Below the pieces are notes generated by a model. It searched no databases and was not told where the DNA came from. It worked only from the letters and a program-made list of their open reading frames with translations. This document shows positions 22,160 through 32,214 of a DNA stretch of 64,000 nt, piece by piece. The position numbers were made by a program, and so were the translations under genes. This stretch comes from Cercis canadensis (taxonomy: Eukaryota; Streptophyta; Magnoliopsida; Fabales; Fabaceae), in the NCBI GenBank assembly GCA_003255065.1, contig QAOA01002492.1, forward strand, positions 49,828-113,827, given 5' to 3'. How positions within the stretch are numbered: position 1 is the first letter of the stretch; every line of letters starts with the position of its first letter.

Positions 22160-23040
22160 TCGAACTGGCAGTAAACTAGACATGTAAAAAATCTGAAAAT
22201 TCCACACATTGAAGCTACACATCTTACAGTTCTAATGAGATAAGAACCATGTAAAATAGAACTGTAAAAATTTAGAAAAAAAATGAAACACCGAACACTG
22301 CCAGGGATAGGGCATCAATGTCAGTGCAACATTGAGCAGGTAAGTTCAAACTCGAACTGGCAGTAAACTACAAATGAAAAAAATCTAAAAATTGCACACA
22401 CTGAAGCTACACATATTATGGTTCTAATGAGATAAGAACCACATAAAATGGAGCTGTACAACTTCAGAAAAAAATGAAACCCCGAACACTGCCCGGGATA
22501 GGGCATCAGTGTCAGTGTAACATTAAGTAGCTATGTTCAAACTCGAAATGACAGTAAACTACACATGGAAAAAATATGAAAAATTGTACATAGTGAAGCT
22601 ACACCTCTTATGGTTCTAATGAAACAAAAATTATGCAAAACGGAGCTTTATAACTCCAGTTAAAAATAAAAATCCAAGTACTGTCAGAGAAGAACAACAA
22701 GTCTGACAACTCAGAAAAAGCCAAACTTTCTATGCAAACTGGAAACAATCTAACCATGCCAAAAATCTAAAAACAATAAAATTGAAGACATGCATATTAC
22801 GGTTCTAATAAGACCAAGAATGCTAAAATCCGACCTCTATAGCTCCAAAAATAAATCAAACATTGAGTACTGCTAGAGAATAACAACAGGTTTGACAACT
22901 CAGAAAAAAGCCAAACTTTCCATGCAAACTGGAAACAAACTAACCGTGCAAAAAATCTGAAAAATTTACATATTAAAGACATGCATCTTACAGTTCTATT
23001 GAGACAAATGGTGATAAATACCAAGATGTGTAGCTTAAGA
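21690..23040 (+). repeat. ~190-bp tandem repeats inside L1
   Basis: The phrase AACACTGCCAG or a decayed form recurs at about 22104, 22292, 22484, 22676 and 22866 (spacing 188-192). Each is accompanied by a block resembling TTACGGTTCTAATGAGA and CTCGAACTGGCAGTAAAC. The same repeats occur in L2 and L3. Confidence 0.75.
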
Positions 23041-24757
23041 AATAATTGAAATATTAAGGGCTTCTAGAGCTATCTGACAGCTGCGAAATTGGAGAAATTC
23101 AATGAGTTTTGTGCATAATGATGTACCAATTTACACCAAGTATAATGCAACATGATTCAATGGATAAGACTCAACAACAACCCAAATTGTAAACAAGAAA
23201 TTATCTAAAACCAAGTTGTATGTTCATAGAACAGCCACTAGACATGATTCTAATTTGCTAAACATTAGATCTATACCAAGTAAGAAATAGGATCACATAA
23301 AAAGTAAACTATCTTTTTTTTTTCAAATGAAAAACACATGGCTCCAACCAGTATAGTGTAGTACAACTAACAAGAGAGTTCAATTATTAATCAGTCACAT
23401 AGATAGCCAAGTGAGAAAACAAACTGAAGCAATGACTTTTTTAAACCAAACCCAATGAGATCAATAATTAGTGTTGATGCAAAACAAAACAAAACTTAAG
23501 CCATTTAAATGGGGCTGCCTAAATCACTGACTTATACCAAATTTAAAACAAAAGTCTCAAAACATTTCTTCAAGTCATCTTACCCAAATGCCTCCACAAT
23601 GATACAGTAGAAGTCCCAAAAAAATGACACTTGATTCCAATAGTTATATAGGCCAGAAATCAGCTCAAATGATAGACTAGAAACAAGTTTTGACATATTC
23701 CAAGATCATGCAATAATAGGAAGTGAAGATGAGAAAAAAGAAGTCACCAAACTCTCACAAATCTTCATGCTAAATCATCAATAACGTAAATTACAAATCA
23801 GCTAACATTAAAACTAGAGGCAACCAACCAACATAATTTGAGAGCATGATAAAAATCTTCACCCATATGCTATAAATTCCAGTATCCATCAATATGTTAA
23901 ACTACCAAATCAACAGAGCATTTAGATTTTAGAGCATAAGGGAAAATCTAAATTTCCAGAAATTACAAAGAGGACATAATAAGATTATACCTTATGGAAT
24001 TCTTAGCTTATGTTTACCAAAGAGAAAAGCAACTTCAATAAGAATACCTTTGCTTCAGTCACAGCTATCTAGCCCCCTTCCTTATTTCCCGAATCTCTTC
24101 TCTCAATCACCTAGATTTCTCACTTGCTTTGGTTCTCTCCTCTTGCTCTGGTTCTCTTTACTGAGCTCTGCTTTCTCTCCTCAGAAAATCTGCTATCTGC
24201 TCTTCTTCTTATGTGTGCATATATTGCTCTATTTTTTTTTCTCCCCAAAACCTTTCTGTTCAGCCCCCTCCCCTCACGTTGTTCTCTTCCTTTTTTATAT
24301 ATTTTTTCTCCTCATTCACTTGATTCCCCATCTACCCCCATGTAACTGCTGCCCAGCATCTTTGCCCCTTTTTTATTTGCTTTTCTTTATTTAATTACTT
24401 AGTCATTTACTAAAAAAAGATAAATCAAAGGTTGGACCAATGAGGAGAGAAGGAAATCCATTCCTTGCTCTCCTATTGGTTACTTTAGATCCAATGATGC
24501 CAAAAGTAAATTTACAAAAAATATTTATATGTATTTATCAATTATATACATAATTAAGAAAAATAACAAAAATGAATCAAGTGGACTTAAATAAAAATGG
24601 GCTTAGTAAGACAATGAATTAGGCTTAAGTTTTCTTTTTATTGTAAAAGCCCAAACAAATAAAAAACATTAATTAAAAATTTAAATTTATGTCCAATTTT
24701 CTTAAATATATTTTTAACTATCAAATGACCCAGACAAAATACGGTGTCTACAATACC

Positions 24758-25690
24758 GAGTTAGATGCGATAGAAGATTTAAAAGAAACAAGACCAGAAC
24801 CAAAGAGGATCTTGGTGGAAGTAGAGATTGGGTTAGGAACAAACAAAAAAATACGGGTGGGGGGCCAGTTGACGGAGGAGGCAAGAAAAGAACTGACCGA
24901 CATACTTACTGAATTTTCAGACTTATTTGCCTGGTCAGCCGCAGACATGCCAGGGATAGATCCTAACTTCATCTCACATAAACTTGGTATTTATCCGAGC
25001 GCCCGTCCAGTAGCACAGACGAAGCGAACTTTTGAACTAGAAAGACAACAAGCCATAAAAGAGGAAGTAAAAAAGTTGTTGGAGGCAGGATTCATAAGGG
25101 AGGTGACATAGATAAACTAGTAGATGGGGCATTGGGATATAAAATGTTGAGTTTCATGGATGCTTACTCCAGTTACAATCATATCAAAATGTGTCTAGAC
25201 GATGAAGAAAAAACTGCATTTATTACAGATGACGGGAATTACTGCTACAAGGTGATGCCTTTCGGCTTGAAAAATGCCAGGACTACCTACCAGAGATTGA
25301 TGAACAAAATGTTCGAACAACAGATCGGTAGAAATGTTGAAGTTTATCTGGATGACATGTTAGCAAAAACGGCAGAAGGAGGTGACCATTTGGCCGACTT
25401 GAAAGAAATCTTTCAGGAGTTAAGGAAGTGCAACATGAGACTTAACCCGGACAAATGTGCCTTCGGAGTAGAAGCAGGCAAGTTCCTCGGATATATGATC
25501 AGCCACAAAGGGATTGTGGATAACCTCGAAAAATGTTGAGACATAATAGAAATGCCACAACCCGAGTCTATGAAAGACGTTCAGAGACTTGCAGGAAGGA
25601 TTGCAGCCCTTGCCCATTTCATAAGCAAGTTAGTAGATAAATCTTTACCCTTTTTAAACGTTTAAAGCAAATTAAAAATTTTACTTGAGA
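24758..25690 (+). pseudogene. Element C reverse transcriptase, with internal deletion
   Basis: The first part has FAWSAADMPGIDPNFISHKL and ARPVAQTKRTFELERQQAIK, ending EAGFIREVT. After TAG at 25109-25111 the frame changes directly to LSFMDAYSSYNHI. The block normally between these (WLANVV to KDSFPLP in Tat RTs) is absent, a deletion of roughly 40 codons. Then come YKVMPFGLKNARTTYQRLMNKM, the catalytic YLDD and FLGYMISHKGI. A TGA at 25537-25539 and a stop near 25663 follow. The enzyme cannot be functional. Confidence 0.85.
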
Positions 25691-25718
25691 TGATGAGTGC
25701 CAAAATGCCTTTAATTAA

Positions 25719-26560
25719 TTGAAGCATTACCTCTTTACTTCCCCATTATTGTCTAAACCTGTTACGGGAGAACCTTTCTACATTTACCTTTCTATAATGA
25801 ATCAAGCAACAAGTTCAGTCTTAGTCAGAGAAGATAAAGGAATCCAAAGGCCAGTATACTACATAAGTAAAACTCTACAAGGAGTGAAAATTCGCTATCA
25901 GAAAATTGAAAAGTTGGCTTTTGCACTATTAACTGCCTCAAAACGACTAAGGCCTTACTTTCAGAATCACCAAGTCATTGTACAAACAGATGCCCCGCTT
26001 CGGCAAGTGTTACAAAAATCAGATTTAGCTAGTCAAATGGTGGCATGGTTGGTAGAACTATCAAAATATGCATTACAATTTGAACCAAAAGGGGCGATGA
26101 AAGCTCAAGTGCTCGCAGATTTTGTAGTAGAAATGACTCGATCATCTGAAGAGGATATAATGGAAGCACATGTAACTTGGGTTGCTCATGTTGATGGATC
26201 ATCCAACGTTAAAGGAAGCGGAGCAGGAATCATACTAGAAAGCCCTCACGGTCTTGAAGTAGAACAAGCTTTAAAGTTCTAATTTAAAGCCTCGAACAAT
26301 CAAGCTGAATATGAAGCACTGATAGCAGGGTTGTAGTTGGCAAAGGAAATGGGAGCAAATAAGATTAAAGTATTAAGTGACTCTCAACTGGTCACGAGCC
26401 AAGTCAAAGGAGATTACAATGCTAAGGATGAGATGATGATGAGATACTTAAACATTGTCAAGAACTTAATTCCTCAATTTAGTTGCTTTGAAATGACGTA
26501 CACTCTGAGAGAGAGCAACGAAAGAGCAGATATACTCTCTAAGCTAACTAGTACAGGAAA
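25719..26560 (+). pseudogene. Element C dual RNase H (Ty3-type plus archaeal-type)
   Basis: The first RNase H is a degenerate Ty3-type domain (FYIYLSIMNQATSSVLVRED, PVYYISKTLQGVKIRYQ, VIVQTDAPLRQVLQ). A second begins near 26170 with VAHVDGSSNVKGSGAGIILES, continues past a TAA at 26280-26282 with FKASNNQAEYEALIAGL and another stop (TAG near 26334), and ends LSDSQLVTSQVKGDYNAKD, ESNERADILSKL. A second, archaeal-like RNase H is characteristic of the Tat lineage. Conserved Asp, Glu and Asp residues are visible (HVDGSS, AEYEAL, LSDSQL). Confidence 0.85.
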
Positions 26561-27954
26561 AATAGGGAACAACAAGACAGTAATTCAAGAAACAAATAAA
26601 CACCCCAGCATAGAGGAGGAGATAATGGTTATTGACAAAGCTGAAGCATCATGGATGACACCCATAATTAGGTACCTCAACTCTGGGAAATTACTCGAGA
26701 ATAAAAGTGAGGCAAGAAGCTTAGCTAGAATGGTGAACAAATATTGTTTAGAAGTGACACAACTGTACAAAAAAGGGTTCTATGTGCCCATGTTGAAATG
26801 CTTAGATAAGGAAGAAGCCAAGTATGTGTTACGGGAAGTACACGAAGGCATATATGGGAGTCATATAGGAGCAAGGACACTTGCCAAAAAAGTTCTCCGT
26901 GCGGGATATTACTGGCCAACTATATGCACAGATTCCAGTAACTTTGTACAAAAGTGTGACAAATGTCATCGGTATTCCCCCGAGCACATAGCTCCCCCAA
27001 CAAAATTGCATCCATCAGAAGCTACATGGCCCTTTGCCAGATGGGGAATAGATTTGCTTGAACCATTTCCAACAGCTATTGGTTAAAAGAAATATTTGAT
27101 AGTCGTTATAGACTATTTCACTAAGTGGATTGAAGCATAACCATTGGCAACAATTACAGCAAAACAAGTTGAAAAATTCCTATGGCAGGCTATTGTTTGC
27201 AGGTTTAAAACCCGAACTTTAAGTTTTATTTTTTATGAATTCCCTAAATTTTAACATATATTTTTTGCAGGTTTGGAATACCATTCTCCATAATGGCCGA
27301 TAATGGAACTCAATTTACAGACAAGAACTTTCGAGCTATGTGTGAAAACTTGCACATCCAAGTCCATTATACCTCGGTAGAACACCCACAGGTCAATGGC
27401 CAGGTAGAAGCGGCAAATCGGGTAATACTCCAACGGTTGAAGAAAAGATTGGACAAGGAAAATAAGTACTGGGTCGATGAACTAAGTCATGTTTTTTGGG
27501 TTATCAAACCACCTCTCAGTCTGCCACGGGAGAATCCCCATACAAGCTCACGTATGGTGAAGAAGCAGTGATTCCAATAGAAGTTGGTGAGCCAAGTTAG
27601 AGAAGACAACATTTTGAAGCTGAGAATAACGACTCAAATATGCTAGCAAAATTAGACCTGCTAGAAGAAGAACGAGAAATAGCTTCGATCCAGATGACAG
27701 TGCAAAAACATCGAGTCGCTAGATACTACAACTCTCAAGTAAGGGAGAAAACATTCAAAGAGGGTGACCTAGCACTTCGATGCACAACCATAGGCCACAA
27801 AATGACGTCTGAAGGAAAGTTTGCACCAACATGGGAAGGACCTTACCAAGTCGCAAAGGTGTTAGGAAAAAGGGCGTACAAGCTGCAAACCCTAGATGGG
27901 ATAGAAATCCCAAGGACATGGAACATGGTGAATCTACAAAAGTATTTCAGTTAG
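26561..27954 (+). pseudogene. Element C integrase
   Basis: The zinc module is intact (HEGIYGSHIGARTLAKKVL, CDKCHRYS near 26955). The catalytic core has Asp in LIVVIDYFTKW, Asp in SIMADNGTQF and Glu in QVNGQVEAANR. The core is interrupted by a stop near 27084, another near 27138, and a 68-bp intron-like insert. A frameshift near 27535 precedes the C-terminal frame (27640-27954) with VREKTFKEGDLAL and IPRTWNMVNLQKYFS, a standard Tat integrase end. Confidence 0.85.
27203..27270 (+). other. Intron-like insert within integrase coding sequence (68 bp)
   Basis: The coding sequence reads ...TTTGCAG|GTTTAAAAC ... TTTTTTGCAG|GTTTGGAATA. Removing 27203-27270 restores the continuous integrase reading from IVCR to FGIPFSIM. 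The ends are GT and AG, and a long T-rich tract precedes the acceptor. The nearly identical TTTGCAGGTTT at both ends suggests an origin by a small duplication plus filler, or a true intron. Confidence 0.55.
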
Positions 27955-28577
27955 TGGATGCATAAAGTTTAATTTTCAAGTATGTTATGATTTTTCAACA
28001 CACTTTGATTATGAAGTTTTTATGAATAAAACAATCCAGATTCTGAGAAATGTCTCCTTATATCAAGAATAAGGTTAAAAACCCATTTCAAAACTGTCTA
28101 AAGGACGTAAAACCGGTATATAGCAAGGCTATAAGCCCCTGTAAAACTGAACGTACGTGGTAATGTCCATAGGACAATAAACCGAAATGTGGTAGAGCAA
28201 ACTGCCCCCACACTCTAAAAAAAAGTAATAAATAATAACATGACAAAGATCGCCCATCGGAGGCTTGTTCAAGACAATAACAAGAAAATCTTACTACCAG
28301 TCCACATATTGACTAAAAAGTCCACTTTATTGAAAATAAAAATTACAAGATAGAGGGGGAGAGGAGAGCTCGCCCACGAAAGGAAGCTCCCCCATATAAA
28401 AAAAAATTATTATTTGAGCTACCTCATCCCCTAAGAAACATTATTAACTTCTTCCTCCTCGTCACATAGCGCTCCATCTCTCACAACTTTGTACGGGTTA
28501 AGCCTGTCTTCACTCATGTTTAATTCCCCAAACTAGAGCCGAACTTGTTCAATACAATTATTGAAACCAAACATCAT
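27955..28577 (+). other. Non-coding stretch after element C pol
   Basis: About 620 bases between the integrase stop and the end of the antisense gene. It includes AATAAAACAATCC near 28025 and a long A-rich part. No gene seen. Confidence 0.5.
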
Positions 28578-30810
28578 TCACTCTGCATAAGTGTCTATGG
28601 TGGCATTATCCATAGCCACTTTCATCTCATCTATCTCTTTTTGCATGGTGGCCTTCACACTCTCAATCTCCCTCTCCTTCTCAAATAGGCAAATCTGACA
28701 TTCATTCAGCTTCACTCTTTCTTCAGCAAGAGCAACCTCTTTATCTTCCAGCAATTTTTCCATCAATATTTTCTCATGATCCCAAGTAAGTCGACTCAAC
28801 AACCATTTGTAACTTTTTGCAATTACTCTCTGCCTCAAACAATTTCTTCTTAACAGACTCTACTTTAGCAACCATCCTTTCAACGCTATCCAAATTGGCA
28901 TTGAACTCTCCATAAAGATGTTCCATAGTTGTTGCAGAACATAACATATTCCTCTAACAAAACTTAATCACAAATGTCATTGGCAATTGTCATTGGTTGT
29001 TTTTGTCCATCTCAAAAGAAAAATAATCACCCATGACCAAACAGATATCCATGCCCCAATTTCACATGCTGAACAAGGGATCTGTAACACTTGCAACATA
29101 GACATTAAAATCATTGAAAGGAAAGTTTTTGAATGTATCGACCATCCCTTGAAAAGGAACATTTGGAACCATGGAAGGATTAGCAACCCGACGACACTTG
29201 TCTCCTACAAAAGAATCACTTGTAAGAATAATAGGAAGATTTGCTGGAGACAAGAAAACAGGAAGGACAACAGGTATAGGAGTTAGAGAAATTGTCTCTT
29301 GACTCCTAGAGGAAAATTCACGGGCCATGCATGAGTGAACACCGACACCACGACACAGTGGACCAACCTTTCGCAATGAAAGACTTTCAGCTGGAGCTTT
29401 TGCTCTATCACCAGAACTTTCTCCTTTTTCACTCTTCCTTTGTAGAATTTTCTTGATGTTAACACGAGGCATTTCTCCACCTACAAAAATAAAAATAGAA
29501 TATTAATATACATATAATAAAAAGGCCTAGTTCGCCCCACCAATGGAAAAGCTCGCCTAAAAAAAAAATATTGTTCACCCTTGCCCAAAACACTGTTCAC
29601 CCTCGTCCAAAAATAATGTTCATCCTCATCAATAAAAAAAAAAAATTATTGTTCACACTCGACCAAAACATTGTTCATCCTTAGCCATAAAAAAAAATTA
29701 CAAACCTACCTAAGATATCTACTACTTTTAGTGGAGAAGATATGAAATGAGAAAAAACACAAATAGTACATTGCACTGCAAGATCACAATCTGATAGCTG
29801 TGGAGGTGAAGGAGTCCGGATATTATTATACCAATTGAAGGGAAACAACAATTTACCATTATCATTACAATAAAAGGTTGTGGTACCATCCTTACTCTTC
29901 AAGCGAATCCAGAAAAATAATTCATTCCACCTATTCACAGAAGAAGTCAATAGTTGCAAAAATTTTCTATCTCGTATCGCCTTTAAGGATACCCAACCAC
30001 TAGTGTGGGAAGCTATCTTAAAAACGTAAAAAAAGGACCTAGTGCAAGCAACCAATCCCAAATTGTCACACAACATCTTAAAGGCTCGCATATACCCCCA
30101 AGAGTTGGGATGAAGTTGAGAAGGAGCGACTCTCAGAAAATGAAGGATAGACACTTGGAAGGGAGTAAAAGGAAAACGAATAGCAGCATGCTTAATAACA
30201 TAATTATACATGGTAAAAGAGGATCGACCACGAGCATGAAGAGCACATACAGGATGGGTACTATCAACAAAAGTCTTTACAGCCAATTTTTCCTCATTAA
30301 CCTAGTCAAATCATCTAAATCCTCAATCATTGTGTCTGAATGTCTGTATGACGAAAGGGAGTAAAAGGAAGACGAATATCAGGATGCTTAATAACATAAT
30401 TATACATGGTAAAAAAGGATCAACCACTGGCATGAGGAGCACATATGGGATGGGTACTACAACAAAAGTCTTTACAACCAATTTTTCCTTATTAACCCAG
30501 TCAAATCATCTAAATCCTCAATCACTACGTCTAAATGTCTGTATGACGAACAAGTATCAAGAACCTCTTCACCCACCCATTCTCTCATATCACCTAAAGA
30601 ACCAACCCAACATTCCACTTCATGTCTTCGGTCACCACTCTACAGGTAAAAACGAACCATATTGGTAAAGAGGAGAAAGAAAACCATATACTTCAATTTT
30701 AAAACTTAGAATTTTAAACTCACGAACAGAAAATATCCTACCTTGCCCACTAGAACTCGCTCCCCTACTAACCCCATCAGTCACATCCTCATTACCATCA
30801 CTAGTAGATT
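28578..30810 (-). pseudogene. Antisense gene downstream of Tat pol (putative gypsy-type transposon protein)
   Basis: Several minus-strand coding blocks lie in order. Near 30810-30740 there is a Ser/Gly-rich block (DVTDGVSRGASSSGQ) followed by a donor-like GTAGGATAT. 30655-30490 holds a further coding-like block. 30286-29681 (201 codons) contains FPFTPFQVSILHFLRVAPSQ and NSWGYMRAFKMLCDNLGL, typical of the plant 'putative gypsy type transposon' domain. 29472-29062 is a basic then hydrophobic segment. 28838-28578 has a strong coiled coil (KLLEDKEVALAEERVKLNE). Antisense ORFs at this place are known in Tat-type elements such as Grande. The exon structure is inferred, and the 196-bp duplication breaks it. 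Confidence 0.6.
30161..30551 (+). repeat. Imperfect 196-bp tandem duplication
   Basis: 30161-30356 is repeated at 30357-30551 with roughly ten percent difference and no N between. The divergence shows a real, older duplication, unlike the single-N duplications. It lies in the antisense coding region. Confidence 0.8.
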
Positions 30811-31383
30811 AAGTCTTTACTCAATAATTAGTTTGTGTAGAGTTGTAATTTTTATTTCTCTTTCCTTGAGGACGAGAAAAATATTAAATTTGGGGGTATT
30901 TGTTGAATGGATGTTATACCCACTCTTTAGATATTTTTAGCTTTATATTTTGTCTGTTCTTTAGAATTTTTGTTAATGAATGATGTGTTTTTGTGTTATT
31001 TTTGTAGGACTAGAAGAATAGCAAGGATTTCAAGTTTTAGAGTGAAAGAGATATATTTGGAAGAAAAGGAATAGACAAAGGTCTAGAGGAGAGAGAGAGC
31101 CTAGGCACTCATTCTTGAGAGCCTAGGCGCTCCATGCATTGCAGTGTGAATAGACAGAGTTCAGAGACTTATAGTTGATTATTTAGCGCCTAAGCCCCTA
31201 TGAGTGAAGTTTGCATAGAAATTCTAGTAGCTTCAGCACCTAGGCACCACCTCTCTAGTGCCTCAATGCTTGATTTCCTTTCCAACATATGTTTTCCATA
31301 GACACTAGCACCACAACGCTGGCCTTTGAGAGCCTCAACGCCCGACTTATCCTCTCCAATACAACTTCCAAATGCTTTGGTGC
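30802..31383 (+). mobile_element. D1: truncated 3' end of Athila-type element D (PPT plus partial LTR)
   Basis: Matches 33792-34374 at about 97 percent. Includes TTGAGGACGAGAAAAATATT, the polypurine tract TTTGGGGGTATT, and the LTR start TGTTGAATGGATG at about 30901. The match stops at GCTTTGGTGC (31383), so the LTR is truncated in U3. Confidence 0.75.
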
Positions 31384-31457
31384 TTTATTCAAGAAATGGG
31401 TGGAATGATCTAGGTCTCGGTAAGGAAGTCATGCATTGCACATTTAAATTTTCGGTA
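31384..31457. other. Short unassigned spacer between D1 and the MITE
   Basis: Seventy-four bases with no recognised feature. They hold the left copy of the MITE target sequence at the edge. Confidence 0.3.
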
Positions 31458-31466
31458 TTTACTTTA

Positions 31467-31882
31467 GGGAAAAGTCTTAAAAACCTCCTTCAACTATGCT
31501 CTTATTGCACTTTACCACCCATGCTTCAAAAACGTAGGAAAGACCTCCTTGAACTTTCAAAATGTGCACTTTACCCCCATGACCCTAATGTCCGTCCATT
31601 AATGGATGGAAGAAGGGATTTGAAAATTACAATTTGACCTTAAAATTCTTTGAATATTACTTTTTGACCCCACTTTTTATAAATTTATTTTCATTTATAC
31701 CCTTATAATATTACACTATGGCCCAGATTAATCACATTATGTGCACATTAATGGACGGACGTCAGGGTCGGGGGGTAAAGTGCACATTTTGAAAGTTCAA
31801 GGAGGTCTTTCCTACGTTTTTGAAGCATGGGTGGTAAAGTGCAATAAGAGTATAGTTCAAGGGGGTTTTTAGGACTTTTCCC
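31467..31882. mobile_element. Mutator-type MITE with long terminal inverted repeats
   Basis: The outer ends are GGGAAAAGTC and GACTTTTCCC. Left arm 31467-31603 and right arm 31746-31882 are near-perfect inverted copies of about 137 bp. A perfect 9-bp target duplication TTTACTTTA flanks it (31458-31466 and 31883-31891). A 9-bp TSD with long TIRs indicates the Mutator superfamily. The 416-bp element has no coding capacity. Confidence 0.88.
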
Positions 31883-31927
31883 TTTACTTTATTAGATACT
31901 TTTGTAATACATTTATTATTTTTTTAG

Positions 31928-32214
31928 GATAAATAAAGAACACTTTTAGTCATATTATGTTCGTACAATTAATTTTGGGTAACCATCTTTCGGACAGGTG
32001 TTGTGGACTCCCTAACATCTTCTCCACACACAAACTGACTTTCGAACCATCTCTGATTCGCAAACCATTTTTTTTTTTAATTCAAAAGAGGTTTTCCAAT
32101 TGTTCCCTTTTTTCTTTAATACAATTGGTGACGACTCTAAGTTTTTTTCGAAAACTAATTTTTTTAAAAAAGTCTATCATCCTCGTCGCAGCTACTTTCA
32201 TGGACGTTGTGACA
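31928..32214 (-). repeat. L4: fragment of the 5' end of family L, reversed
   Basis: On the minus strand, from 32214, it reads TTGTCACAACGT, then GTCGTCACCAATTGTATTAA and GGAGAAGATGTTAGG. This parallels the first 300 bases of L1 and L2. The remainder of the LTR is missing. Confidence 0.7.

Larger units (their letters stand above)
20808..24752 (+). repeat. L1: large solo LTR (family L, probably Ogre/Tat-type)
   Basis: Starts TGTCACAACGTACC, ends ACGGTGTCTACA, and is flanked by the perfect 5-bp repeat ATACC (20803-20807 and 24753-24757). It lies between the protease and RT of element C, so it is a precise retroelement insertion. It has TG/CA ends and no coding content, and its 5' segment (GGGAAGGTGTTAGGCACTCC) is typical of plant Ogre/Tat LTRs, which points to a solo LTR. 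The listed length of 3945 includes a 327-base assembly duplication, so the true length is near 3.6 kb. The 3' third has a CT-rich tract near 24060-24400. Confidence 0.82.
18285..30810 (+). mobile_element. Element C: Tat-type Ty3/gypsy retrotransposon, interrupted
   Basis: The order is LTR remnant with TATA, primer site, gag with a CX3HX4HX4C-like knuckle, protease, (L solo LTR 20808-24752), RT, two RNase H domains, integrase, untranslated stretch, and an antisense ORF downstream of pol. The second RNase H and the antisense 3' ORF are hallmarks of the Tat lineage. Much of the 5' LTR has been displaced by element B. No 3' LTR is recognised: sequence changes to Athila-type (element D) near 30802. 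Confidence 0.88.

Noticed and set aside
24050-24394. Hydrophobic 114-codon ORF, membrane-like
   Set aside because: Translation of a CT-rich tract in L1; L2 and L3 have the same tract without a conserved frame.
31326-31637. 103-codon ORF
   Set aside because: Crosses from the truncated D1 LTR into the MITE; no domain.
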